Below, one piece after another: positions 43,650-53,570 of a stretch of DNA of 61,218 bases (within the stretch, counting starts at the first letter, position 1; each line of letters begins with the position of its first letter). This stretch comes from Chromatiales bacterium. Lineage in GTDB: Bacteria; Pseudomonadota; Gammaproteobacteria; Chromatiales; Chromatiaceae. Location: NCBI GenBank assembly GCA_024762475.1, contig JANTHJ010000007.1, positions 1 through 61,218 on the forward strand. Reading direction: 5' to 3'. Made by a program: the position numbers and the translations under genes. The notes under the pieces were generated by a model that had not been told where the DNA came from, did not search any database, and was given only the letters and a program-made list of their open reading frames with translations.

Positions 43650-43994
43650 ATGGACGTATTGGACAGAATCAAAGAGCAGGTCGAGTCGAATCCCATCATC
43701 ATCTACATGAAGGGAACCCCGCAGTTTCCCCAATGTGGCTTTTCATCGCGGGCCGCGGGGGCCCTGCAGGATTGCGGCGAGAAGTTCGCGTATGTGAATG
43801 TGCTGGCCGATCCGGAGATCTTCGAGAACCTGCCGCGCTTCGCCGATTGGCCCACCTTCCCCCAGGTCTATGTCAATGGCGAGTTGGTAGGCGGCTGTGA
43901 TATCACCCTGGAACTGCATGCCAACGGCGAGCTGCAGAAGATGGTCCAGGAAGCGGCGCAGAATTGGCCCAAGCCCGAGGCGGCCGAAAGTTGA
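43650..43994 (+). CDS. grxD: Monothiol glutaredoxin Grx4 family protein
   Basis: This 114-residue glutaredoxin has the monothiol motif CGFS (in FPQCGFSSRA). KGTPQFPQCGFS, WPTFPQVYVNGELVGGCDI and the glutathione-binding GG-CD are typical of Grx4/GrxD. Such proteins bind a 2Fe-2S cluster as a dimer with glutathione and pass it to carriers, and do not act mainly as reductases. The ATG at 43650 has AGAGG eight bases upstream and is preferred over a GTG at 43641. It is convergent with rnt. Confidence 0.95.
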   Translation: MDVLDRIKEQVESNPIIIYMKGTPQFPQCGFSSRAAGALQDCGEKFAYVNVLADPEIFENLPRFADWPTFPQVYVNGELVGGCDITLELHANGELQKMVQEAAQNWPKPEAAES

Positions 43995-44012
43995 CCGAGC
44001 GCGGGTCGCCGC

Positions 44013-44648
44013 TCAGCTCCCGGTCGGCCGAGCCGGTGCCTCCAGCCACGGCTGAGGGGCGCCCAGGTCCTGCCACTGGTTGATCACCGTGCAGAACAGT
44101 TTTGCGGTCATCTCGGTGTCGTAGAGCGCCCCATGTGCCTGTGCCGGGTCCCATTCCATGCCCGCCGCCTTGACCGCCTTGGCAAGGACGGTCTGTCCGT
44201 AGGCCATCCCCGAAAGCGTTACGGTGTCGAAGGTGCTGAACGGGTGGAAAGGGTTGCGTTTGTAGTTGCAGCGCGCGACCGCTGCGTTCAGGAAGGCCAG
44301 ATCGAAAAAGGCATTGTGTCCGACCAGGATGGCACGCTTGCAGGCACTTGCCTTTACCGCGGCGCGAATGGGCTGAAACAAGCCGGAGAGCGCCTCCGGC
44401 TCAGCCTTGGCCAGGCGTAGTGGGTGCCAGGGATCGATACCTGTGAACTCCAGTGCCTTGGGATCCAGGTTGGCCCCCTCGAACGGCAATACGTGCTCCA
44501 TGAAGGATTGCGCCGGCTCGAGATGGCCGGAGGGTGTCAGGCGCAGGGTAACTGCAGCAATCTCCAGCAGGGCGTCGCGATCGGCGTCGAATCCCCCGGT
44601 TTCGACATCGACCACCACCGGCAGGTAGCCGCGAAAGCGGTGACTCAT
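44013..44648 (-). CDS. rnt: Ribonuclease T
   Basis: This 211-residue DEDDh exonuclease trims the 3' ends of tRNA and other stable RNAs. The catalytic residues are visible in [22 protein letters not shown] (DxE), [12 protein letters not shown] (D) and [17 protein letters not shown] (H and D). [13 protein letters not shown] is a family hallmark. The frame reaches 45038, but homology begins at [10 protein letters not shown], so ATG 44648 is chosen; no ribosome site is seen. It is divergent from mlaA. Confidence 0.93.
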   Translation of the reverse strand: MSHRFRGYLPVVVDVETGGFDADRDALLEIAAVTLRLTPSGHLEPAQSFMEHVLPFEGANLDPKALEFTGIDPWHPLRLAKAEPEALSGLFQPIRAAVKASACKRAILVGHNAFFDLAFLNAAVARCNYKRNPFHPFSTFDTVTLSGMAYGQTVLAKAVKAAGMEWDPAQAHGALYDTEMTAKLFCTVINQWQDLGAPQPWLEAPARPTGS

Positions 44649-44809
44649 GCGCGGGTCGTATTCGATACTGTCGGTTTCTTCATCCACCGGCGCAGGATAA
44701 AGAAAGCGGTTGTTGGGCGCGAGTCCAAATGCGGATTCAAGTTCCCTTGGTACCTGCCGATGCAAGAGGCGTCGGTGGATCGGGCCTGCCAGCGCGCCGG
44801 TCGAGCACG

Positions 44810-44815
44810 TATAAT
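44810..44815 (+). promoter_or_regulatory. Candidate -10 box of mlaA
   Basis: A perfect TATAAT lies 51 bases before the mlaA start. No good -35 hexamer is visible at the normal distance, so the call rests on the -10 box and position. Confidence 0.4.
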
Positions 44816-44865
44816 GAAGGTTCCTGTCGGGTGACCACGACAACCGGAAGCCAAGGAATGCCACA

Positions 44866-45591
44866 ATGAAGACCAAACGCCTCCTCGGGAGTTCACTGCG
44901 CGTGCTCCTGCTGGCCGGAAGCCTGGTGCTGGGTGGATGTGCCACCAATGCCGAATTCGCAGACCCCCGCGATCCCCTTGAGCCGTTCAACCGCGCCATG
45001 TACAGCCTGAACGACATGCTGGATCGCGCCTTCTTCAAGCCTCTGGCGCAGGGCTATCAGCTGATTGTGCCGACGCCCGTGGACAAGGGCGTGACCAATT
45101 TCTTCAATAATCTCGAAGACGTCACCACGGCGGTCAACAACCTCCTGCAGCTGAAGGTGGGTCGCGCGGCCAACGACCTGGGACGGGTGGTGGTCAACAG
45201 TACCCTGGGTATCGGGGGGCTGTTCGATGTGGCCAGTAATATGGATCTACCGCGCCATGACGAGGATTTCGGCCAGACTCTGGGCACCTGGGGCGTTGCC
45301 TCGGGCCCTTACCTGGTTCTGCCGATCATCGGATCGACCAGTGGCCGGGATGCCGTGGGTGTGGTGGTGGACTGGTTCACCGACCCGGTGACCTATGTGC
45401 AGGACGACACCGTGCGTTGGAGCCTGCGCGGCCTCGATTTCGTCGATACCCGGGCCGATCTGCTCAGTGCCAGCCGGGTCGTCGATCAGGCAGCGCTTGA
45501 TCCCTATGCCTTTGTGCGTGACGCCTACCTGCAGCGCCGCCTGAATGCCGTGTATGACGGGAATCCACCGGAACCGGAAGAGGATTTCTGA
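44866..45591 (+). CDS. mlaA: Phospholipid-binding lipoprotein MlaA (VacJ)
   Basis: This 241-residue outer-membrane lipoprotein removes mislocalised phospholipids from the outer leaflet and passes them to MlaC. The lipobox is VLGGC (C near residue 25). Family landmarks are [51 protein letters not shown] and [26 protein letters not shown] lies eight bases before the ATG. The other mla genes are not in this window, which is normal. Confidence 0.95.
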   Translation: MKTKRLLGSSLRVLLLAGSLVLGGCATNAEFADPRDPLEPFNRAMYSLNDMLDRAFFKPLAQGYQLIVPTPVDKGVTNFFNNLEDVTTAVNNLLQLKVGRAANDLGRVVVNSTLGIGGLFDVASNMDLPRHDEDFGQTLGTWGVASGPYLVLPIIGSTSGRDAVGVVVDWFTDPVTYVQDDTVRWSLRGLDFVDTRADLLSASRVVDQAALDPYAFVRDAYLQRRLNAVYDGNPPEPEEDF

Positions 45592-45634
45592 GGGGGTGGG
45601 TTCCCCGCGAGGCGGCATGCACTTTCGGGCAGGC

Positions 45635-45660
45635 AAAAAAAGCCCGGCGGGGCGCCGGGC
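45635..45660. terminator. GC-rich hairpin after mlaA
   Basis: GCCCGGCG and CGCCGGGC form an 8-bp perfect stem with a three-base loop (45642-45660). Seven A precede it, so on the minus strand it has a T-run; on the plus strand the T-run is lost (ATAACG). It is a terminator for leftward transcription and perhaps a weak one for mlaA. Confidence 0.55.
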
Positions 45661-45675
45661 ATAACGAGAAGACCT

Positions 45676-45843
45676 TGAGGAACCTCTGATCAATTCATGG
45701 CACGGCATCTTGCGGTGCCAAATCGTCCATTTCTGCGTTGCGAATCTTCGCAATAGCTGGCTATTACGTGCGATTCGCGCCTTGAATTGAACGATTTTTC
45801 ACCGCAATCTGCTCGCGCCAGAATCAATCAGCGGTTCCTTGAC
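45676..45843. repeat. Long imperfect palindromic repeat element
   Basis: The ends GAGGAACCTCTGATCAATTC and GAATCAATCAGCGGTTCCTT are inverted repeats at about 16 of 20 positions. The interior also pairs: GCGAATC with GATTCGC, and AATAGC with GCTATT, around the centre near 45752. It resembles non-coding elements dispersed in many gammaproteobacterial genomes and has no coding frame. Confidence 0.75.
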
Positions 45844-46053
45844 TCACCCCGCAATCGCGAGAACGGGGCTCGCCTGCCGCCTCGATCCGTCGAGGCCGGA
45901 TCCATCCGGTCGAATCCTTTCCGACAGGTGGCAGATAAATTGTCGGTCCTGGCCGGCAATTTGTCTGTCAGAAAAGACAGTGGCTGGTTGTAGGAATTTT
46001 CCTCGTCTCCTGTGCGACGGATACGACCGGTCTCCTGTTACACTCCCCTGATC

Positions 46054-47004
46054 ATGCAGGTTCTGTATCCGCCCATCCGCCCCTACGCCCGCCATGAGCT
46101 GGCGGTCAGCGAGCGCCACACGCTGTACGTCGAAGAGGTGGGCAACCCGGCTGGGATCCCGGCTGTGTTCCTGCATGGCGGGCCGGGTGCCGGTTGCGAG
46201 CCCTGGCATCGGCAATTCTTCGATCCGGAGCGCTACCGGGTGATTCTCTTCGATCAGCGGGGTGCGGGGCGCTCCCGGCCGCATGCGGCATTGGAGGAGA
46301 ACACCACCTGGGACCTGGTCGAGGATATCGAGTGGCTGCGTCGCCACTTCGGGATCGAGCGATGGCTGGTGTTCGGTGGCTCCTGGGGGTCCACCCTGGG
46401 CCTGGCCTACGCACAGGCCCATCCGGAACGGGTGAGCGCCCTGGTGCTGCGGGGCATCTTTCTGTGCCGGGACCACGAGATCCGGTGGTTCTATCAGGAG
46501 GGGGCAAGTCGTGTCTTTCCGGATTATTGGGAAGACTTCGTTGCGCCGGTGGAGCCGGAACAACGTCATGATCTGTTGCGAGCCTATCACCGGCTGCTGA
46601 CCGGTGGGGACGAACTGCGCCGCATGGCGGCCGCCCGCGCCTGGTCGGTGTGGGAAGGGCGATGTGCGACCCTCGAGCCCAATCCCGAGGTGGTGGCGCA
46701 CTTTCGCGGCTCCCACGTCGCATTGGCGATGGCCCGGATCGAAAGCCACTACTTCGTCAACAAGGCCTTTCTCGAACCGAACCAGCTATTGCGAGATGCC
46801 CATCGGCTGGCCGATGTCCCTGGCACCATCGTGCATGGCAGGTACGACGTGATTTGCCCGGTGCAAAACGCCTGGGAATTGCACAGGGCCTGGCCGCGCA
46901 GTGAGCTGGCCATCGAGCCCCGCAGCGGCCATGCAGCGGGCGAGCCCGAGATCAGCGCGGCGCTGGTGCGTGCGACGGATTTCTACGCGGGAGAACTGGG
47001 CTGA
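46054..47004 (+). CDS. pip: Proline iminopeptidase
   Basis: This 316-residue alpha/beta hydrolase removes N-terminal proline from peptides. The oxyanion motif HGGPGAG, DQRGAGRS, the nucleophile elbow GGSWGS and the late GRYDVICP (catalytic Asp) and SGHAAG (catalytic His) are all visible. The ATG at 46054 gives MQVLYPPIRPYARHEL, the usual family start; upstream residues in the frame are not conserved. It is convergent with the PilZ gene, three bases apart. Confidence 0.93.
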   Translation: MQVLYPPIRPYARHELAVSERHTLYVEEVGNPAGIPAVFLHGGPGAGCEPWHRQFFDPERYRVILFDQRGAGRSRPHAALEENTTWDLVEDIEWLRRHFGIERWLVFGGSWGSTLGLAYAQAHPERVSALVLRGIFLCRDHEIRWFYQEGASRVFPDYWEDFVAPVEPEQRHDLLRAYHRLLTGGDELRRMAAARAWSVWEGRCATLEPNPEVVAHFRGSHVALAMARIESHYFVNKAFLEPNQLLRDAHRLADVPGTIVHGRYDVICPVQNAWELHRAWPRSELAIEPRSGHAAGEPEISAALVRATDFYAGELG

Positions 47005-47007
47005 GCC

Positions 47008-47370
47008 TCATGTCTGGCTCGCGCTGGCCTCCTGGCGCAGTTGCCCGAGCAGCCCGGACAGCACCTTGGCGTGTTCGGGTTCGATACCGATGATGCGTCC
47101 GCCCATCCAGTAGCTTCCGGCGGTATTGGCAGGGCTCACCCAGCTCACCTTCAGGCCCAGAGAGAGCAACGGCCGGTCGGGCCTGTCGCCGCTGCGCAGG
47201 TCGATCTGCATGACCCCCCCTGGCTCGCCATGGGCCGAACCCAGGATCATCAGGCCCCGACTCGATAGGTTTACCAGGGTTCCGAGCAGGCGGTTGCTCA
47301 GATTGTCGTAGGCAAAGAGATTGAGCGGCAGGGCGTCGAGACGCGATTCGCGCCGGCGTTCCTCGTTCAT
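47008..47370 (-). CDS. PilZ domain protein (c-di-GMP receptor)
   Basis: The 120-residue protein is a single PilZ domain. The c-di-GMP-binding elements RxxxR (RRESR) and N-x-S-x-x-G (NLSSRG) are both present, so it should bind the second messenger. It overlaps the DUF1631 gene by four bases (ATGA), implying coupled synthesis of the two proteins. The window also encodes a GGDEF-EAL enzyme, but far away. Confidence 0.85.
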   Translation of the reverse strand: MNEERRRESRLDALPLNLFAYDNLSNRLLGTLVNLSSRGLMILGSAHGEPGGVMQIDLRSGDRPDRPLLSLGLKVSWVSPANTAGSYWMGGRIIGIEPEHAKVLSGLLGQLRQEASASQT

Positions 47371-49529
47371 GCGTCGGTTCCTGTGGCGAGTGAGGTTTCG
47401 AGTCGGTGCTTGATCGAGGCCAGCAGCCGGCCAAAGACGCCTTCGGCCTTGACTTTGGCCGGGCGTAGGGCGCCGTTCTCGAGGTCCAGTGCGGTCTGTT
47501 CCAGTGACATGCGGGCCCGCTTGAGACCATGCTGGTCAACGAACAGCACATGCCGGGTATGCGGATTGGACCAGAGCAACTTGACCAGGATGGGTTGTTC
47601 GGCGGGCCCGGTCTGCATTAGGAACCAGCTGCCGACCGGGATCTCCAGCACCCGGGCGACGGCGGCCTCGTCCACCTCGGGCGCTGCGTGTTCCTGCTCC
47701 TCGGCCTCCAGGATTTCCTCCGCCTCAGCTTCGGCTTCGACCGCTTCCGCTCCGGAATCCAGCTCCGGCAGTCGCCGGAGGAAGGCGGCGATCTTGTCCT
47801 GGTAGTGTGGCAGGAGCTGCACGATCAGTTCGCCCAGCCGGTCGCCGGCTGCCCGGGACGCGCTCGCATCCCCGACAGCGACCTGCTCTATGAGCTGGAT
47901 GGCAGCATCCAGCGCCTGTCTGCAATCCGGGGCCTGCGGGTCGAGTTGGTTGCGTAGCAGCAACAGGCTCATGTAATCGTTGAAAATCGTGTGAAAGAAG
48001 ATGCGCACATCTGTCGGGAGCTTGTGCTGGCGCAGCAGGGTCTGCGTGGCAGACTCCGCGGACTGACGGGCCCTCTGGAGCATCGTCTGCCCCTTTTCCG
48101 ACTCCAGTGTCCGCTTCTCGGAGACCTTCTTGGCCTGCTCGAGTTGATTTGCCTTGCGCTCGACCTCATCGCTCAGGTGCTGGTAATCCGGATTGCCATC
48201 CGAATCAATGATCTTGCGCACGCAATATTGCAGCGTTGGATAGATGCCGCTGCGCAGGCGCTCGGGGTCTACCCAGCGAATTCCGAGCTGCAGCATGCGG
48301 TCCAGCAACAGGCGTGCCGGGTGCTGCTCGTCGCTGAGGAAGGTCGGATCGTTGACCGCGATCTTGAGATAGGGCGTGTGCAAATGGCTGAGCAGGGTCT
48401 TGAGCTGCGGCGGGATGCTGTCGTCGTCGAGAATGGCCTCGAACAACATGCCGACGATATCGATTGCGTTCTGCTCGCGTTCCCCCACGTTCTTGCTGCC
48501 ACCCATCAGTGAGTGGATGAGGGCGCGCTGTTTTTTCAGCGTCTCCCGTACCTTGAGCAGCAGTTCCTTGTCGACGACGACCTTGTTGTCCCGCGTGACC
48601 AGCATTTGACTTGCGGGGTTGGGCGCCTGGGCCGCCAGTTCCGGGGAATCGATGGCCTCATTGACCCGCCGCTGGCTCTCCTGTGGGGGTACTGGAGGGT
48701 AGTCTGTCGGCGCTTCGCCCAGCTCCTGGTAAGACTTGCGCCGGCGCTGCAGAGAGAGCAGGCGCGAGATATCGGTCATGGTCTGTTCAGCGGTGGGTGC
48801 TGGGGGCACCGGTGACTGCATATCGTCCTGCAGAAGTGAGTCTGGCGTCTCTTCGCTGTCTCGCCCTTCCTCGGTCAGGTCGGAGGCTTGTGCGCCTTCG
48901 CCGCGATTTGGGATGGTGTATTTCACGGTGGGCAGCACGCCGGCCTCGGCCAGCTGCTGGTTGATCTCGGAGACCGCCATGTCCAGCTCGCCCATCACGT
49001 AGCGGTCGAACAGGGTGAACAGCACCAGCAGGACCCGGCTGGGCACCTCGAGGATCTCAATGCTGTTCTCGAAGGCGTTGGCGACCCGTTTCGGGTTCAT
49101 CGGCAGGTCATCCAGCTGGAACTTACGCCCGCCATAGACTGCAGAGAGGCGCTGCTTGAGTGCATGGAAGTTCTGCTGGTTGCGCATGGCGCAGTTGTTG
49201 GCGATGGTCTCCAGGGCTACGGAGCGTTCGTATTCCTCGCGCTCGAGCAGGCTCAGGGTCTCGTCGCCCGGCGCGGGCTTCTTGGGGCCGGCCTCCTGCT
49301 CGAAGCGTTCGAGTTCGTCGCGAAACCTTGCCAGGAGCATGTCTCCGCGCATGGTCAGCAGGTGTTGGGCGTCGAAGAACGAGGTCTGCAGGTCCACGCT
49401 CTCGGATTTGGCGGCGAAATCGACCAGGGTTTCGCCCACGTTATCCAGCAGCAGATTGAGTCCATCGCACAGGCGCTCGATCGTCTGGGAACGCCAGTTG
49501 GAGAGGATGGTCGAGGCTTTTGGGTTCAT
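47367..49529 (-). CDS. DUF1631 family protein
   Basis: This 720-residue protein has no signal or membrane segment. The N-terminal part (AMRNQQNFHALKQRLSAVYG, PKRVANAFENSIEILEV) and the central part (VGMLFEAILDDDSIPPQLKT) match DUF1631. A C-terminal region rich in Glu/Ala precedes a PilZ-like beta region (IPVGSWFLMQTG, VKLLWSNPHTRHVLFVD). The family's function is poorly known. The coupled PilZ gene points to c-di-GMP signalling. It is divergent from dtd across 160 bases in which I see no clear promoter. Confidence 0.82.
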   Translation of the reverse strand: MNPKASTILSNWRSQTIERLCDGLNLLLDNVGETLVDFAAKSESVDLQTSFFDAQHLLTMRGDMLLARFRDELERFEQEAGPKKPAPGDETLSLLEREEYERSVALETIANNCAMRNQQNFHALKQRLSAVYGGRKFQLDDLPMNPKRVANAFENSIEILEVPSRVLLVLFTLFDRYVMGELDMAVSEINQQLAEAGVLPTVKYTIPNRGEGAQASDLTEEGRDSEETPDSLLQDDMQSPVPPAPTAEQTMTDISRLLSLQRRRKSYQELGEAPTDYPPVPPQESQRRVNEAIDSPELAAQAPNPASQMLVTRDNKVVVDKELLLKVRETLKKQRALIHSLMGGSKNVGEREQNAIDIVGMLFEAILDDDSIPPQLKTLLSHLHTPYLKIAVNDPTFLSDEQHPARLLLDRMLQLGIRWVDPERLRSGIYPTLQYCVRKIIDSDGNPDYQHLSDEVERKANQLEQAKKVSEKRTLESEKGQTMLQRARQSAESATQTLLRQHKLPTDVRIFFHTIFNDYMSLLLLRNQLDPQAPDCRQALDAAIQLIEQVAVGDASASRAAGDRLGELIVQLLPHYQDKIAAFLRRLPELDSGAEAVEAEAEAEEILEAEEQEHAAPEVDEAAVARVLEIPVGSWFLMQTGPAEQPILVKLLWSNPHTRHVLFVDQHGLKRARMSLEQTALDLENGALRPAKVKAEGVFGRLLASIKHRLETSLATGTDA

Positions 49530-49689
49530 TCAGCTTTCCGTAGCGATGCCTAGGAGGTTCAGAATATAGTCCTGCGCGCTGACGAATGCTATCGGCGGCA
49601 ATTGGAAGAAGTTTAGCAATTTTGGGCCGGCGCCCTGCTGGGGGCCACGCCTGAAACCAGACTAGGACCCGTTTTGCGGCGAGGGCCGA

Positions 49690-50127
49690 ATGATCGGACT
49701 GATTCAAAGGGTTAGCGAGGCACGCGTCTCAGTCGCGGGGAAGGTTGTGGGCGAGATCGGTCCCGGCCTGTTGGCGTTGGTGGGCGTGGAAAAGGACGAT
49801 ACCGAGGCCCGGGCGGAGCGGCTGTTGCAGCGCATGCTCGGGTACCGGGTCTTCGCCGACGACCAGGGGCGCATGAACCTCAGCCTGCAGCAGGTGGGTG
49901 GCGGTCTGCTGCTGGTGCCTCAGTTCACCCTCGCCGCCGATACCCGCAAGGGTGCGCGGCCCAGTTTTTCCAGCGCGGCGCCGCCCGATCTGGGGCAGCG
50001 CCTGTTCGAGCACCTGGTCGACCAGGCGGCCGCCGCACATCCAGAGGTGGCAATGGGCGAGTTCGGGGCCGACATGAAGGTGGCCCTGGTCAATGACGGC
50101 CCGGTGACCTTCTGGCTGAAGGCCTGA
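49690..50127 (+). CDS. dtd: D-aminoacyl-tRNA deacylase
   Basis: This 145-residue enzyme frees tRNA from D-amino acids. It begins [15 protein letters not shown], the family pattern, with [16 protein letters not shown] for the active-site strand. The conserved GPVTF lies near the end ([12 protein letters not shown]). A proline replaces the usual serine before QFTL (VPQFTLAAD), which may be tolerated. It stands between the DUF1631 gene (divergent) and the his genes. Confidence 0.94.
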   Translation: MIGLIQRVSEARVSVAGKVVGEIGPGLLALVGVEKDDTEARAERLLQRMLGYRVFADDQGRMNLSLQQVGGGLLLVPQFTLAADTRKGARPSFSSAAPPDLGQRLFEHLVDQAAAAHPEVAMGEFGADMKVALVNDGPVTFWLKA

Positions 50128-50380
50128 GGCGCTGGACGGACCGGAAGTGCCGTCTTGGCTTAGCCGGAAAATTGCGTCAGCGTCCCCGAGAGCAGGCGGA
50201 ACTCGCAGCCGCCTGAATCGGGATAGAGCAGAGACGGGTACGAACCGTTACCGCCAAAAATGGCGTTGATTCGGAAATATCCGCTGTCGTTTCAGCTCGT
50301 CACAGCGGCGTCGCCGTTCGGCTGGTGCAATTTTCGGGTTAGAATGCGCTTTTTCCCGATCCATGCCGAGGCCAGTTCCG

Positions 50381-50971
50381 ATGCCCCGCAGTGCGCGTGT
50401 CGAGCGTAACACCCTTGAAACCAAGATCAGCGTCGCCATCGCGCTCGATGGCAGCGGCCGCTCCAGCCTGAATACCGGCGTGCCCTTTCTCGAGCACATG
50501 CTCGACCAGGTGGCCCGCCACGGATTGATCGACCTGGAAATCGAGGCGAAGGGCGATCTGCACATCGATGCCCACCATACGGTGGAGGACATCGGCATCA
50601 CCCTGGGCCAGGCATTCGCCCAGGCGATCGGCGACAAGAAGGGCATTCGCCGCTACGGCCACGCCTATGTGCCGCTGGACGAGGCGCTGTCGCGTGTGGT
50701 GCTGGATATCTCGGGCCGGCCGGGGCTGGAGTTTCATGTGGATTTCAGCCGCGCCGCCATCGGCGGTTTCGACGTGGACCTGTTCCATGAATTCTTCCAG
50801 GGCTTCGTCAATCATGCCCTGGTGACCCTGCATGTAGACAACCTGCGTGGCAACAATGCCCACCATCAGGCCGAGACCGTCTTCAAGGCCTTCGGTCGGG
50901 CCCTGCGCATGGCACTCGAAGCGGATCAGCGCATGCAGGATCTGATTCCCTCCACCAAGGGGGCCCTGTAG
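50381..50971 (+). CDS. hisB: Imidazoleglycerol-phosphate dehydratase
   Basis: This 196-residue stand-alone HisB enzyme performs step six of histidine synthesis. The metal-binding motifs are HHTVED and HHQAE, with [10 protein letters not shown] and [12 protein letters not shown] typical of the family. It is not fused to histidinol phosphatase, unlike E. coli. The ATG at 50381 has GAGG nine bases upstream and is chosen over the ATG at 50363. It heads the his operon; the 253-base gap before it has only a weak TAGAAT (50340-50345) as a possible -10 box. Confidence 0.95.
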   Translation: MPRSARVERNTLETKISVAIALDGSGRSSLNTGVPFLEHMLDQVARHGLIDLEIEAKGDLHIDAHHTVEDIGITLGQAFAQAIGDKKGIRRYGHAYVPLDEALSRVVLDISGRPGLEFHVDFSRAAIGGFDVDLFHEFFQGFVNHALVTLHVDNLRGNNAHHQAETVFKAFGRALRMALEADQRMQDLIPSTKGAL

Positions 50972-50994
50972 GTCGCCCGAGAAGGTAGCAGCAG

Positions 50995-51636
50995 ATGGGC
51001 CGCAAGATCGCTGTCATCGATTACGGGATGGGCAACCTGCGCTCCGTGGCCAAGGCCGTGGAGCATGTTGCCGGCGACGCCGAGGTGCGCGTCACCGACG
51101 ATCCGCGCTATATCGCCGGCGCCGACCGGGTGGTGTTCCCCGGGCAGGGCGCGGCGCGCGACTGCATGGCTGCGATCGGCGAGCACCATCTCAATCAGGC
51201 GGTGTTGGACGCAGCGCGCAACAGGCCCTTTCTGGGCATCTGCATGGGCATGCAGGTGCTCATGGACTTCTCCGAGGAGAACGAAGGCACCCCCTTGCTG
51301 GGCCTGTTTCCCGGCACGGTGCGTCGTTTCGACGGAGCCATAAAGGGAGAGGGCGGACTGCCGCTGAAGATTCCCCACATGGGCTGGAACCAAGTGGACC
51401 AACGCCGTGAACACGCCCTTTGGTCGGGCATACCGGACCATGCGCGGTTCTATTTCGTGCACAGCTACCGCGTGGTGCCCGAAGACCCGGGCCTGGCGGT
51501 GGCGACCACCGACTACGGGGTGCGCTTCACCTCGGCGATTGCCCGGGACAACCTGTTCGCCTGCCAGTTCCATCCCGAGAAGAGCGCCGACAATGGCCTG
51601 CAGTTGCTGAAGAACTTTGTCGAGTGGAGGCCCTGA
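50995..51636 (+). CDS. hisH: Imidazole glycerol phosphate synthase subunit HisH
   Basis: This 213-residue class I glutamine amidotransferase feeds ammonia to HisF. It starts [14 protein letters not shown]. The nucleophile cysteine is in GICMGMQ, and the catalytic His-x-Glu in [14 protein letters not shown] is typical of HisH. It follows hisB by 23 bases, and its stop overlaps hisA as TGATG. Confidence 0.96.
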   Translation: MGRKIAVIDYGMGNLRSVAKAVEHVAGDAEVRVTDDPRYIAGADRVVFPGQGAARDCMAAIGEHHLNQAVLDAARNRPFLGICMGMQVLMDFSEENEGTPLLGLFPGTVRRFDGAIKGEGGLPLKIPHMGWNQVDQRREHALWSGIPDHARFYFVHSYRVVPEDPGLAVATTDYGVRFTSAIARDNLFACQFHPEKSADNGLQLLKNFVEWRP

Positions 51637-52373
51637 TGCTGCTGATTCCTGCCATTGATCTCAAGGACGGCAAGTGCGTGCGCCTGCGCCAGGGCCGCAT
51701 GGAGGACGACACCGTCTTTTCCGATAATCCGGTGGAAATGGCCGACCGCTGGGTGGGCGAGGGCGGTCGTCGCCTGCACCTGGTGGACCTGAACGGTGCC
51801 TTCGCCGGCGAGCCCGTCAACCGCCCCGCGATCGAGGCGATCTGCGCGACGCATCCCGACACGCCCATTCAGGTAGGTGGCGGGATTCGCGACGAGCGCA
51901 CCATCGAGGCCTACCTCGCAATGGGTGTGGATTACTGCATCATCGGCACCCAGGCAGTAAAGGAGCCGGCGTTCGTCGCGCGTGCCTGTCAGGCCTTTCC
52001 CGGCCACGTCATCGTGGGTTTGGACGCGAAGGATGGCATGGTGGCCATCAACGGCTGGGCGGAGGTGACCGACCACCGCGTGATCGATCTGGCGCAGCGC
52101 TTCGAGAACGATGGGGTGTCCGCGATTGTCTATACCGATATCGGTCGCGACGGCATGATGCAGGGCGTGAACCTCGATGCCACGGTAGAGCTGGCCGAGG
52201 CCATCGGGATCCCGGTGATCGCCTCGGGGGGCATTACCGACCTGGAGGACATTCGCGCCCTGTGCGGTGCACCCACCAACAACATCACAGGGGCGATCAC
52301 CGGACGGGCGATCTACGAGGGCACCCTGGACCTGGCCGAGGGCCAGCGGCTGGCGGACGATTGCAATGGCTGA
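51636..52373 (+). CDS. hisA: ProFAR isomerase HisA
   Basis: This 245-residue TIM barrel isomerises the ProFAR intermediate of histidine synthesis. [13 protein letters not shown] holds the first catalytic aspartate, [13 protein letters not shown] the second, and IQVGGGIRD and VIASGGITD are the phosphate sites. Start overlaps hisH by one base, with GGAGG just upstream. A gap of 32 bases separates it from hisF. Confidence 0.96.
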   Translation: MLLIPAIDLKDGKCVRLRQGRMEDDTVFSDNPVEMADRWVGEGGRRLHLVDLNGAFAGEPVNRPAIEAICATHPDTPIQVGGGIRDERTIEAYLAMGVDYCIIGTQAVKEPAFVARACQAFPGHVIVGLDAKDGMVAINGWAEVTDHRVIDLAQRFENDGVSAIVYTDIGRDGMMQGVNLDATVELAEAIGIPVIASGGITDLEDIRALCGAPTNNITGAITGRAIYEGTLDLAEGQRLADDCNG

Positions 52374-52405
52374 CCGCGAGGGACGCCAAGGGCGGTAAAC
52401 GAATC

Positions 52406-53164
52406 ATGGGCCTGGCAAAACGTATCATTCCCTGCCTGGACGTCGACGCCGGTCGCGTGGTGAAGGGTGTGCAGTTCGTCGACATCCGGGATGCGGGCGA
52501 TCCGGTCGAGGTGGCCAGGCGCTACAACGAGGAAGGCGCCGACGAGATCACCTTTCTGGATATCACGGCGACCTCGGACAATCGCGATACCATGGTCCAC
52601 GTGGTAGAGCAGGTGGCCTCGGAGGTCTTCATTCCGCTGACGGTGGGCGGCGGCATCCGCACGGCGGAAGATGTGCTGACCATGCTGCATGCCGGTGCCG
52701 ACAAGGTGGCGATCAATTCGGCGGCGGTGAAGAACCCCGAATTCGTGCGCGAGGTGACAGAGCGCTTCGGTTCGCAATGCATCGTGGTGGCGATCGACGC
52801 CAAGCGGGTCGATGATCACTGGGAGATATTCACCCATGGCGGACGCAAGCCGACCGGCATCGATGCGCTGGAATGGGCAAGGCGCATGGCCGACTACGGT
52901 GCCGGCGAGATCCTGCTGACCAGCATGGATCGCGATGGCACCAAGATTGGTTTCGACAACGACCTGACCCGCGCGGTCGCGGAGGCAGTGCCCATCCCCG
53001 TGATTGCGTCGGGTGGCGTGGGCAACTTGCAGCATCTGGTGGATGGGATCAAGATGGGCGGCGCCGACGCGGTGCTGGCGGCATCGATCTTCCACTTTGG
53101 TGAATACAGTATTGCCGAGGCCAAGCGCTTCATGGCCGAGCAGGGGGTGGAGGTGCGCCTGTGA
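52406..53164 (+). CDS. hisF: Imidazole glycerol phosphate synthase subunit HisF
   Basis: This 252-residue cyclase TIM barrel closes the imidazole ring using HisH ammonia. [13 protein letters not shown] carries D11-type catalytic aspartate, and VVAIDAKRV and [11 protein letters not shown] the second (D130-type) region. The ATG at 52406 gives [12 protein letters not shown], the family start; the frame upstream to 52262 belongs to hisA sequence. It overlaps hisE by four bases (GTGA). Confidence 0.96.
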   Translation: MGLAKRIIPCLDVDAGRVVKGVQFVDIRDAGDPVEVARRYNEEGADEITFLDITATSDNRDTMVHVVEQVASEVFIPLTVGGGIRTAEDVLTMLHAGADKVAINSAAVKNPEFVREVTERFGSQCIVVAIDAKRVDDHWEIFTHGGRKPTGIDALEWARRMADYGAGEILLTSMDRDGTKIGFDNDLTRAVAEAVPIPVIASGGVGNLQHLVDGIKMGGADAVLAASIFHFGEYSIAEAKRFMAEQGVEVRL

Positions 53165-53490
53165 GTCACGTGCTGAACGAACTGGCCGAGGTGCTGGAGG
53201 CGCGCAAGGATGCCGATCCCGAGAGTTCCTACGTCGCTGGGCTCTACAGCAAGGGCCTGGATGCCATCCTGAAGAAGATCGGCGAAGAGGCCACCGAGAC
53301 GGTCATGGCGGCCAAGGACGGGCAAGCGGACAAGATCGTCTACGAGACGGCCGATCTGTGGTTTCACAGCATGGTGATGCTGGCGCACCAGGGACTGGGG
53401 CCGGAGGATGTTCTGGCCGAACTGCAGCGGCGTTTCGGCCTGTCCGGGCTCGAGGAGAAGGCCTCGCGCAAGGAGACGGATAAGGAATAG
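53161..53490 (+). CDS. hisE: Phosphoribosyl-ATP pyrophosphatase HisE
   Basis: This 109-residue all-helical MazG-type enzyme performs step two of histidine synthesis. [21 protein letters not shown] and [13 protein letters not shown] hold the metal-binding Glu/Asp residues. Start is GTG within the GTGA overlap with hisF. HisI, which normally sits between hisF and hisE, is missing here, so hisI must lie elsewhere or be replaced. Confidence 0.94.
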   Translation: MSHVLNELAEVLEARKDADPESSYVAGLYSKGLDAILKKIGEEATETVMAAKDGQADKIVYETADLWFHSMVMLAHQGLGPEDVLAELQRRFGLSGLEEKASRKETDKE

Positions 53491-53570
53491 GGGGCGGGGC
53501 AACCCTGTCTTACAGAAATCATTGGTGCCGGCCACGAGTGGGCGCGCCGCAGAGAACGAGGAGAGACGAA

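Larger units (their letters stand above)
45592..46053. other. Gap between mlaA and the proline iminopeptidase gene
   Basis: These 462 bases hold a GC-rich hairpin near 45642 and a palindromic element (45676-45843). A further small inverted repeat, CTGTC-AGAAAA-GACAG, lies near 45963. No gene was found; the minus-strand frame here is a shadow of pip. Confidence 0.7.

Noticed and set aside
45844-46749. A 301-codon minus-strand frame across the proline iminopeptidase gene
   Set aside because: It is antisense to a gene with a complete catalytic triad and extends into a repeat-rich gap.
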